Under the pieces are notes generated by a model. That model was given only the letters and a program-made list of their open reading frames with translations. It was not told the origin of the DNA and did no database searches. A program made the position numbers and the translations under genes. From NCBI GenBank assembly GCA_964019695.1, contig OZ026520.1:22768130-22832129 (forward strand): a DNA stretch of 64,000 bases, given 5' to 3'. How positions within the stretch are numbered: the stretch's first letter is position 1; the number at the start of each line of letters is the position of its first letter. The stretch is from Loripinus fragilis (taxonomy: Eukaryota; Mollusca; Bivalvia; Lucinida; Lucinidae). Shown here piece after piece: positions 20,501-32,500 of this stretch.

Positions 20501-23500
20501 ACTGGATATATGGGTGACAACTGTGAAACTGATATTAATGAATGTTTATCTAATCCTTGCCAACATAGCGGGATCTGTATTGATCACGTGGGATCATATT
20601 CGTGTACCTGTATGACTGGATATACGGGTGACAACTGTGAAACTGATATCAATGAGTGTTCTTCTAACCCTTGCCAACATAGCGGGACCTGTATTGATCA
20701 CGTGGGATCACATTCGTGTACATGCATGACTGGATATACGGGTGACAACTGTGAAACTGACATCAATGAATGTTCATCTGACCCTTGCCAACATAGCGGG
20801 ACCTGTATTGATCACGTTGGATCATATTCATGTACATGCATGACTGGATATACGGGTGACAACTGTGAAACTGATATCAATGAATGTTCATCTAACCCTT
20901 GCCAACATAGCGGGAACTGTTTTGATCACGTGGGATTATATTCTTGTAAATGCATGACTGGATATACGGGTGACAACTGTGAAACTGATATTAATGATTG
21001 TTTATCTAATCCTTGCCAACATAGCGGGATCTATATTGATCACGTGGGATCATATTCTTGTAAATGCATGACTGGATATATGGGTGACAACTGTGAAACT
21101 GATATTAATGAATGTTTATCTAATCCTTGCCAACATAGCGGGATCTGTATTGATCACGTGGGATCATATTCGTGTACCTGTATGACTGGATATACGGGTG
21201 ACAACTGTGAAACTGATATCAATGAGTGTTCTTCTAACCCTTGCCAACATAGCGGGACCTGTATTGATCACGTGGGATCACATTCGTGTACATGCATGAC
21301 TGGATATACGGGTGACAACTGTGAAACTGACATCAATGAATGTTCATCTAACCCTTGCCAACATAGCGGGACCTGTATTGATCACGTGGGATCATATTCA
21401 TGTACATGCATGACTGGATATACGGGTGACAACTGTGAATCTGATATCAATGAATGTTCATCTAACCCTTGCCAACATAGCGGGAACTGTTTTGATCACG
21501 TGGGATTATATTCTTGTAAATGCATGACTGGATATACGGGTGACAACTGTGAAACTGATATCAATGAATGTTCATCTAATCATTGTCAACATAACGGGAT
21601 CTGTATTGATCACGTGGGATCATATTCGTGTACCTGCATAACTGGATATACGGGTGACAACTGTGAAACTGATATCAATGAATGTTCATCTAACCCTTGC
21701 CAACATAACGGGATCTGTATTGATCACGTGGGATCATATTCGTGTACCTGCATGACTGGATATACGGGTGACAACTGTGGAACTGATATCAATGAATGTT
21801 CATCTAACCCTTGTCAACATAGCGGGACCTGTATTGATCACGTGGGATCATATTCATGTACCTGCATGACTGGATATACGGGTGACAACTGTGAAACTGA
21901 TATTAATGATTGTTTATCTAATCCTTGTCAACATAGCGGGACCTGTATTGATCACGTGGGATCATATTCATGTACCTGCATGACTGGATATACGGGTGAC
22001 AACTGTGAATCTGATATCAATGAATGTTCATCTAATCCTTGTCAACATAGTGGAACCTGTATTGATCAAGTGGGATCATATTATTGTACCTGTATGGCTG
22101 GATATACGGGTGACAACTGTGAAACTGATATCAATGAATGTTCATCTAATCCTTGCCAACATAGCGGGATCTGTATTGATCACGTGGGATCATATTCATG
22201 TACCTGCATGACTGGATATACGGGTGACAACTGTGAAACTGATATCAATGAATGTTCATCTAATCCTTGTCAACATAGTGGAACCTGTATTGATCAAGTG
22301 GGATCATATTATTGTACCTGTATGGCTGGATATACGGGTGACAACTGTGAAACTGATATCAATGAATGTTCATCTAATCCTTGCCAACATAGCGGGATCT
22401 GTATTGATCACGTGGGATCATATTCATGTACCTGCATGACTGGATATACGGGTGACAACTGTGAATCTGATATCAATGAATGTTCATCTAATCCTTGTCA
22501 ACATAGTGGAACCTGTATTGATCAAGTGGGATCATATTATTGTACCTGTATGGCTGGATATACGGGTGACAACTGTGAATCTGATATCAATGAATGTTCA
22601 TCTAATCCTTGTCAACATAGTGGAACCTGTATTGATCACGTGGGATCATATTCATGTACCTGCATGACTGGATATACGGGTGACAACTGTGAATCTGATA
22701 TCAATGAATGTTCATCTAATCCTTGTCAACATAGTGGAACCTGTATTGATCAAGTGGGATCATATTATTGTACCTGTATGGCTGGATATACGGGTGACAA
22801 CTGTGAAACTGATATCAATGAATGTTCATCTAACCCTTGTCAACATAGCGGGAACTGTTTTGATCAAGTGGGATCATATTCTTGTACATGCATGACTGGA
22901 TATACGGGTGAAAACTGTGAAACTAATATCAATGAATGTTCATCTAACCCTTGCCAACATATTGGGACCTGTATTGATCACGTGTCATCATATTCATGTA
23001 CCTGCATGACTGGATATACGGGTGACAACTGTGAAACTGATATCAATGAATGTTCATCTAACCCTTGTCAACATGGCGGGACCTGGATTGATCACGTGGG
23101 ATCATATTCTTGTACATGCATGACTGGATATACGGGTGACAACTGTGAAACTAATATCAATGAATGTTCATCTAACCCTTGCCAACATAGCGGGACCTGT
23201 ATTGATCAAGTGGGATCATATTCTTGTACATGCATGACTGGATATACGGGTGACAACTGTGAAAAAGACATTGATGAATGTATTTTAAATCCTTGTCAAC
23301 ATAATGGCATCTGTAATAATATATTTGGGACGTACAGCTGTAAATGTTTGAGTGGTTTTACTGGGGAAAAATGCGACTATGACGTGGATGAATGTAACAA
23401 TTTACCCTGTTTAAACAATGGAACCTGTCAGAATGTACCGGGCTCGTATCATTGTAGCTGTCTACCAGCGTTTACTGGAACACATTGTACCCTGCGAGTG

Positions 23501-23573
23501 ATAGCAGCAAAGACATCGCCCCCAGGATCAGCATCCTTAACAGAGCCACAGTCAACCATTACCATCGAACCAG
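17544..23573 (+). CDS. Giant exon: 52 tandem EGF modules
   Basis: 6,030 nt (2,010 codons), bounded by acceptor TTTTCATTAG and donor CCAG|GTAAAA, phase 1 at both ends as is typical for EGF exons. Eight divergent EGF modules come first (17544-18478), then 42 near-identical ones (18479-23266), then two divergent ones (23267 to about 23490) and a short Ser/Thr/Pro linker. The array consensus has DINEC, CSSNPC, CQHSGTC and CIDHVGSYSC. The D-I-N-E and C-x-D-x4-Y/F residues are the calcium-binding and Asp beta-hydroxylation signature. CSSNPC fits the O-glucose site C-x-S-x-P-C, and modules with GTC fit the O-fucose site C-x4-(S/T)-C. An open frame begins at 17465 but that part precedes the acceptor and is MITE sequence. 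Confidence 0.92.
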
Positions 23574-26500
23574 GTAAAAAAACTATTATATAGTCATATT
23601 AAGCATAGAAGGTCAAGATAAGGCACCGAGGCTTTATATGCTCAACTCAACTGAGCATGAAATTTACTATGCTCTAAAATGTTACAATGACGACAATTGT
23701 TGGCATTTTAACATTCATCAGCATGATAAATATAACAAGTGAGAGTTTGAAAGCAAGAAAAATCTATACTTTTCAGTTTATTAGTTTCTATGAGCTGTTG
23801 AAATGTGATGCTCTGCTGAGTTGGGCATGAAAAAAGTTTTATGACCTCAGGACAAGATCCAGATTGGAGCAGAACACTGACATTGGTGCGAGAAAACCTG
23901 ATTTTGTTGCATTCAAACATCAAAGGCACATAACAGATAGCACATCCGCACTGTCTTATCAGTGGCGTTTTTATTTGCTTTCTGGAAAGCACAAATAGTG
24001 CTTTCTTACATAGAAACCTATTTGTATAGCTATTTTAACCCATTGTAAAATGAACGAAAATCCATGTTCAAATCAGGAGATTCACGTGCTGTTTGAACAT
24101 GGGGTTAAACATTGATATACTTCAAATAAGCCCCGATTTATTTACATGACATTATATGCAGAGAGTGTTGCAGACCAGACTGAACAGTTTGCCGATGTTT
24201 TTGTTTGTGAAACGTTGCGCACGGCTATGACGTTGTGAAGACGTTATGAAGTTCAAAGTTTACAGTGAACGCCATTTTGTTCAGAGAAATTAGTGTATGA
24301 AAAGGGATATGTTAATATTTTAGCAGCGTTTTCATTGCGAATGTGGTTGGAATAAGGTAAAATATGCAAGAATGACGATCACACATGTTTCTTTCATTGA
24401 TTTAACACTTGCCTGGATCCTCGGACTTGGCCTGTCAGACTCATGTTCAAATACCTTCCTCGGGACCCGGCAGATGTTATTGCATGTAAAAACATGTGTG
24501 ATTCCTATAATCTTACATGAGTGATCATGTTTTATTGAAATTATTAAACGAGTTGGGGAAACGTGATAAAATGCGAGGCTTGCCGAGCATTTTATCACTT
24601 TTTTGCAAGAGTTTGATAAATTAAAAAATACAAGAACACGCATGTTAGATTCTATTTATCATATGACATTAAGAAAACTTTGAAATCTCATTTCTGGCAT
24701 AAAAACGTTATAATTTTGTCATTATGTACGCAAAGTTGTTATGGACATCATAACGCTTCCCGTATATCTTTAAACCACTAGTGGTTTATCGATTTATTGC
24801 ATGGGGTTATTTCACTCCCAGATGCGTTATCATATGATAATATATTTTACTACATATAACCCTTCAATATTCAACCTGAGCAGGCTTAGCTAAGCAGGGT
24901 AAATTAATCGAGTCGTACCTGGTCGGTTCTCCATGTGCCAATCACCAGCGTATTTCTCAGAGGCCCGTACGGACCTCCCACGAAAAGCAATATGACCCAA
25001 TGGGTCCATTTGCTTATCGAGGTAGTCCTTACCAATATTTCTAAGGAAATATTTTTTCTGTTTCGTTTTCCAGCCATAATCACAGCAGTACTATATATAC
25101 TCAACTACAAAAGAAACCCATCAGTCACGTTTTAGGGCAATTCTGGTAAAATAATTGAGAAATCAAAATTCATTTTATACCATATTCTTTAACAATCAAT
25201 TATGCATCAAATCATTGAATAATTAAACAGTTTTACTTAAACCCGTTCATAATGTATGCCAGTGTATAGACAAGGGGTCATTTCTAAAAATGACAAGTTT
25301 CAGACAATTGGTTTTCACTCCAGTTATAGTCTTAATCAGTTCACTTCGCCCAATAACCGGCATGTCCCTCTCTGACGAGGCAATCAAGTGTGTGCAGAAG
25401 CTAAAACAAACTGCGTAAGATTACTAAGCCGGGATCTCAATAGGACAGTGTAGTTGTTGGATGAGCTTTGGCGACGCATCCGGGATCGTTCAGTGCAACC
25501 TCGGAATTTTTGACAACTTCAGGTTGCTCTCCATTAAGTATGGGCGAGGATTCCCAAGAACATTATGCGGCGTCACATGTTTTTGGTCGACCTCGTTATG
25601 AGGCAGTTATTGCTGCAGGATAGGGTCATGTCTGTTTTTGGACGAATTTACCTCAAGTAAACAGATTTAGACGAGAATGAGATATTCATTCTCAAGTGAA
25701 AAACTTGTCATTTTTGAAAATGACCCCCTGTCTAAGGACTGGCGAATAGCATGAACAGATTTAAGTAAAACTGTTGTATTATTCAATGAAATGATGCAGA
25801 ACTGATTGCTACGGAATATGGTATAAATATATTTTCATTTCTTAATTCTGATTTCCATAATTGCTCCGAGAAGTGACTGATGGGTTTCTTTTGTAGTTGA
25901 GTATACTAGCCTTGAATTTGGTACACGTTAGTCCGACTCTTCCAGCATGGCTATGCAGCTTTGAAGTCACCTGCTTTTATCTACTTCTATATTTTCATGC
26001 GAGAAAGATTTCTGACTTTCAGAAGGGATTGCACTCAGCAATCCTGTGTTGATACTCAGAATCAAAATAGTTTACTTGTGATACGCAAAATGACAATACC
26101 CCACAAAAACTTCGCCAAACTTCGCCAAGGAAGATTAGTCCCCGAGTTTGTCAAGATACTCAGTCATCCGACAGTTCAGCAGAGGAATTGAGAGAACAAG
26201 GGAGGTCATTCTAGCTCTTGATTTTTTTAAAGAAGCGTTATGCATAGGTGTTTGTACTAGCAGAGGGTGATTTTAATGCCATTGAGTGTTGAATTCTGCA
26301 ACGCCTCGTTTTGGTATTTCTCACAGTCAAAAAATCTACTTTAGCAGCACTGGAAGTTTTGGCCCAAAAGCTCGTGTTTATATAATGGGGTCTTAAATTT
26401 TGTGCACGTATTTCAGCCCTTTCCCATTATGTGACCACAAGGCTGCAAGAAACAGACAAGACAATATGACAGGCAAACATGAAACAAAAATAACAAATTA

Positions 26501-29500
26501 TGAAAATAATCCACAAAAAGAACCGCCTTGGAACAGTCAGTAAAAACTTACCGGAGGGCTTAAGCATGTTTGACGGTACCAACCTCATCCTCACCTAAAC
26601 TGCATCCCCACAAGTCACGTGGTTATCTACTGTGTACTTCATTTTCTGATTTGTAGGTGGCCTGTTGAGTTTGACGTTCGTTGGTGTTGCTGATTCGGCA
26701 CAAGCTCAAGGTATTACAGAAGCTGTCAGACGCATGATGCAGATATATCTCTGTCAATCTAACGAGGAAGTGGCCATTGAGTCTGCGCACTACAGCCTAA
26801 AACATGGGTATGTTAATAGAGTAGGCATTTGATACATGTAAATACTGTCATACTGGGGGTGACCGAAGCTTTGAAAGGCCACATTCGTCACAGATCGCAC
26901 ACGTTACACGTTTGACAAATCTGATCCGAAGAACGCGTGCAATGAATATGATTCGGAATCTAAGCAAACATGTCAACGTTTGTGATCGATACCAATTGTT
27001 CATTTGTCATAAAATCACGCGAAACCGCTTTGTTTTTTACAATAGAATTTACATTTGTCACTTGTTTTGAGCTTGAAAATTACAACGGCCATGGCAATGT
27101 TTGATTGTGTGATAAAGTGTTTAAAAATGCATCACCGTTGTGTTTGTCAAAGAAGGCATAATATACAACTTTGTCCGTCTGTTTTTTGTCTGTCCTTCTG
27201 TCTCTGCATCCGTCAGTCGGTTTTGATGTCATGACTCTTGTGTTTGTGCTGCGTGGTTACTGTAAAAGGTTTCCTGTACTTGCATTTAATGTCGTTATTA
27301 TTACTACAGTTGCAAACAAGAAAGGTGCAGACCAGGTGGAGCCCTGCGAATCCCCACATAACAGTCTGATCAACTTTTTTGTTATCATAAACAATTTTGT
27401 CTCAAGCGAAATTTCAATTTTCTTGCTAGTCTAGGCCGCTTAACAGGCTGTTTGGGTATGACACGGTTACGTCGAGGCCCATATTATTGAATAATAAATT
27501 ACACTGTAAAATATAAGTGTAAATAACTACAACAGAGGTGGCAGCACAGCTCAGCTGTTTGCTCTTTGTGACCAACATTTCTCCAGTGATATCTGTTATT
27601 GTTGTAGTTATTCTACAGATCGAACATTTCTTGCACATAGGATAAGGATATCTGAGATTTTACCCTGGGATAGAAAATCTTATCTTTCCCATGCTATCTT
27701 ACCCAGGCTGTCACGTGAGGGCTATGTACGTTGGTTGTATTGGAACTCACGCACATGGTCGTTCAGTGACGTCACTGTTAAATTAAAATGACGCCGTCAT
27801 TTGAAATTGCATCTTAGCGTATTCAGGGACTTCTGGAAGCTTATTTTGAAATAGAAAAACAGTGGTGAGCAAGAAAAAAAATCCATTATTCGTGTGAGGG
27901 TAGGATAGAAAAATCCATCCCTTGGGATGGATTTTTCTATCCTACCCTCACACTTATGATATTTTCTTATAATCTTTAAAGAAGATGAACGGTTACACCA
28001 ATACAAGTGGCAGGCTAGCTGCCACTTATTTTGGTGAAAGGTAAAACTTTTTTACAGTGTAGTAGGGTATCACTAGATGATGCTACATACCAAATATCGA
28101 GGCTCTAGGCCTGGTGGATCCGACAACACTATTGTTTATCTTTTCCCTATATAAGCCTAATTATTATTTAAAACATGTAGCCCCCAGGATTGGGCCATTT
28201 TTTTCATTTGCCCAAGGACCATAATTTGAACATTTTCAAATAAAAAAAAGACTACTAGATGCTACGTAACAAATATCAAGGCTCTATGCCTTGTGGTTTC
28301 ACAAAACAGGAGGTATAGTGTCTCTATTTAAATCAATCAATGTAAAACCTTTTACCCTAGGTCAGAGCCATACTTAATAATAAAAAAAACTTGGTAGAGG
28401 GCTACTAGGAGATGCTACTTACCAAATATCAGATTTTTATGTTTTCATTTTGAAAAAGAAATACCATTTTGACATAGTAATGCATATGACTGTAATCAGT
28501 TGAATATTTAACAAAGAGGTCTATCTAAGGATCATTCCTACCAACTTTGGTCCAAATCGAGCAAGTAGTTTAGTAAATGTCATTTGAAGTAATTTTTGAC
28601 GACGCACGATGATGACGTACATCCAGCGATCACAAACTCTGACATAACTTTCCATCAACAAAACGTAGACCAAGTTAAAGTCAATCAGTGGCACTATAAA
28701 TAATACTATTTTGTACATATTTTTGGGAGAGGTACTTTGTATTACATCATTGTGTTTATCATATGACGTCGCGTCTGGGAGTGAAATAACGCCATGCAAT
28801 AAAATCTGTAAACCACTAGTGGTTTATCCATTTACGGGAAACGTTATTACGTCCATAACAACGTTGCTTACATGATGACAAAATCATAACGTTTTTATGC
28901 CAGAAATGAGATTTCGAAGAATTTGTCATATGATAAATAGAATCTAACATTCGTGCTCTTGTATTATTGAATTTATTAAACTCGTTGCAAAAAAGAGATA
29001 AAATGCTCGGCAAGCCTCGCATTTTATCACTTTTCCCCAAATCGTTTAATAAATTCAATAAAACATGAGCACTCATGTAAGATCCTCTATTTATTTCATT
29101 GAAAGCAGGTTTAATCTAAGCTAGAATCAACGACGAAGCTGAACGAAACATTCGTCGCGTAACGAGCTCAGAAACATACTGAAGGTAAAAGTCTATGTCA
29201 AATATTTACTACGATTTAGGCCTGGACGCGAGAAACCGTGTCGTCGGATTATGTTGTTGTTGACTTTTTGTTATTGTTACTCCCATTGTGGGAGTCTGTA
29301 ATTGTTCTATGTTTTGTTGTACGTTATGTTATGTCCATTCTAGTATTGCATTCATCTTGATGGGGAAGAGAGAGCTGGTTGCTTTGCTTAATTTGTCTTC
29401 CGTCATGGTTGAGCGGCTCTTCCTCGCGGTGCCACGGGGTTGTCTGCAGTTTGTGATTGTGGTATTTCCTGATTATACTCACTTTCTATTTTTACGACCA

Positions 29501-32500
29501 GGTAAGGTTCAAACTAGCCTGCTGCTCAGGTACAGAGAATGGCTAGAGTATTTAAAGTTTGTCTATTGCAAGCCTATAAAAGTACAAAATAAAAGAAAAT
29601 TTACTTTTTTTTCGGTAAATACCAAATATATTTCATCTAGTATGTTGAAAGCATCAGAAATTTCACTCGTGCTGGGCACTCGTGACTGTTTTGATGTTTT
29701 CAACACTCTCGATGAAATATATTTGGTGCGCACTCGTGAAAATTTTGATGTTTTCAACACACTCGATGAGATATATTTGGTATTCGCCTCAAAAGAGTAA
29801 ATACCCTCTATCTAATTTCAGATATCGAATAACAAAGGCGCTGATCAGGCTGGTCTGCGACTTTATTGTTTGTATGCAACAAATTTAGATTTATCGCGTC
29901 GAGGTCCACTGCCCATTAATATTGCATTCTTCAGGGAAGACACAACGACATTCTCTGCCAAGATATCTTGTGGCACAAATTTGGTGACACGCAACAACAT
30001 AAGCTCGGTAATTGACAACTTACCAACCCGCGAGCTAGAACATCTGTTTCCACTTCCGTTGAAACAAGGGAGACTACCAACAACACCAACTTTCCTTGAT
30101 GACACGGTAATATATTTTCATTAACGTCCATTGAGGCTCAGATCAGCATGTACACTGCACAAGGATGGCATACAGACTTTGGTCCAATAAAATAATATGT
30201 ACTATCAGTTCTATCTGATTTTAGTCTGAAAAATAAACAAATGTCCTCTCTGTTGGTAACAACATCTGGTGGCGACATATGGCGGCGACGTTTGTTGGCG
30301 ACGTCCGATGTTGTGGATGATGATGTGGATGAATTTGTGGAGCAATATTTGGATCACGACGCCGATGGCGAGGTGGATGGCGATACATTATGACGACGTC
30401 TGGTGGCATTACTGGTGGCGACGTCTAATGATGTGGATGATATCGTGGATGATGACGTAGATGGAGACGTTGATGGTAACATCAGATGGCGATATCAAGT
30501 GGTGACGTCTGTTGGCGACGTCTAATGACGTAAAAGATATCTGCGCTACTCGTAATAATGTTGTTTTATAACGTCCATAACAACGTTGCGTTCATAATTA
30601 CAGAAAGTAACTCCAATGTCAAATGATAAACACAATTTAACGTTCGTGCTCCTGTATTTTGAATTTATTAAACTCGATGCAAAAAAGTGATACAGCAGAA
30701 TCTAACATTCATGAACCTGTATTGTTGAATTTATTAAACTTGATGCGAAAAAGTAATAAAATGCTCGACAAGCTTCGCATTTTATTACTTTTCCCCAACT
30801 CGTTTAATACATTCACTAACGCATGAGCACTCAAGTAAGCTCCTCTATGTTTTAGGAAAGCTGGTTAAAGGGAAACTGGGGTGTAGTAGTGGCTATCATG
30901 GTTGCTGTAGTACTATGTGTATTTGCTGTGACATATCTATTGGCCAAAAGAAGGTGAGCCTATTTAATATCTACCCCTGGCAACGAACAACAGATCATCC
31001 CGATTGAACAATTTCTTTGAATCAAAATAATTTATAAGACAATAATAACGTTGTATTTTTGTATGAAATCGCCCAATGCGGACAGCCATGAAAGGCAAAT
31101 CTACCCAGCGTTTAGGCAACTTCAGTCTGCTGCTCATGTCTTTGCAACAATATTCACCAGCTTTACCGAAAGGCACAGAACTTCATACATTGCATTTGCA
31201 TCCACACTGTATTACTTCTACATAACAGCAAATTTTGTCGTAAGTGATGTACTACAATTCATTATAGTTATATCCGCACCTTTTGAGAAAAAAAGTTGGA
31301 TATTGGAATCTGTTCCGTACATATACGTACGCTCGTAACGCGAACTCCTTTTCATAACATGATTGCCTAAGGCGTGTAGATTAAAACGTAAGTTTCCCTT
31401 CACTGATATGACATTAACGGTCATGTAAAATATGCTTAAATCGGTCTTCCCCAAAAAGCAAACTGTTTTTTTTTTCTTTCTTTTTTGATTAAGTGTGTTC
31501 ATATTAAACACAATTTACAGTTTTAGATGGTGGTTCATATTATGTATATACAATTATTACCTAGGGAGCGCAGTGGCTCAGTGGTAGAGTGCTTGACTCG
31601 AGACCGAAGGGCCGCGGGTTCGAGCCTCACCGGCGTCACTGCGTTGTGGTCCTTGAGCAAGACACATTTATCCTAGCTTAGTACTGGTTCAACCCAGGAA
31701 GTCCCGTCCCGCATAACTGAAAGATTGTTGAGTGGACGTAAAGAATCAAATCAAACAAACAAGCAAAACAATTATTACCTATGGCGTGTAGATGATTCTT
31801 TGGATAGCCTTATTGTTCTTTATGCAAACCCATAGAGTGTGTTTGTAAATGGTACAATAGTTTTTATGATTTGTAGATGACTACTCATATTTTCAGCTCG
31901 CCAATATGACCTTGCAGTCAAAGGTCAAGGTCAAATAAACTAAAATCTGGGTTAATGTGTGTAGAACGTTTTGGAATGTCAGTATATAAAGCATTTTCTA
32001 CAGCCCGTAATGCGCATTTTGTGGAATACGTTCATATCTGGCACAACAGTTGTTTAAAAGTGCAGATTTGATATTCACTAAATGAGAAGTATAGTTGTCA
32101 AACTTGCTCCATGCAAACTTTTAATATTCTAACTAGTCGCTGTTTTGTCAAGCTTGTTCCATGCAAACTTTCAATATTCTAACTAGTCGCTGTATTGTCA
32201 AACTTGTTCCATGCAAACCTTTAATATTCTAACTAGTCGCTGTATTGTCAAACTTGTTCCATGCAGACTTTCAATATTCTAACTAGTCGCTGTATTGTCA
32301 AACTTGTTCCATGCAAACTTTCAATATTCTAACTAGTCGCTGTATTGTCAAACTTGTTCCATGCAAACTTTCAATATTTTAACTAGTCGCTGTAGCTGAG
32401 TGGCCACGAAGGCCAGATCAACAAGTATAAAAGTAAGAAATAGTTCTGACCAAAAGACAGACGTTTGGAATCACTTGTTAACTGTGCATGCAAAATGTAC

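Larger units (their letters stand above)
23574..26656. other. Intron of the EGF receptor gene
   Basis: Filled with repeats: nested foldback copies at 24385-24842, a long-TIR element at 25092-25915 and a family D fragment near 26420-26575. No internal exon is needed by phase. Confidence 0.6.
26808..29211. other. Intron of the EGF receptor gene
   Basis: Contains a family E right end (about 27300-27490), a perfect hairpin (27893-27957), three diverged units of a CTACTAGATGCTAC..CAAATATCAAGGCTCTA repeat (28060-28435) and a family B copy (28752-29090). No further exon is supported. Confidence 0.55.

Noticed and set aside
21996..22895. Four 71-codon plus-strand frames at 228-base spacing
   Set aside because: They are out-of-frame readings of the EGF array, an effect of its 228-bp dimer repeats.
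30244..30540. Coding repeat of Asp/Gly or Met/Trp residues
   Set aside because: Open frames exist on both strands only because of the simple GATGATGTGGATGA composition; phase analysis shows it is intronic.
31564..31640. tRNA gene
   Set aside because: Same reason: it is the head of a SINE whose body recurs at 16765 and 42905.
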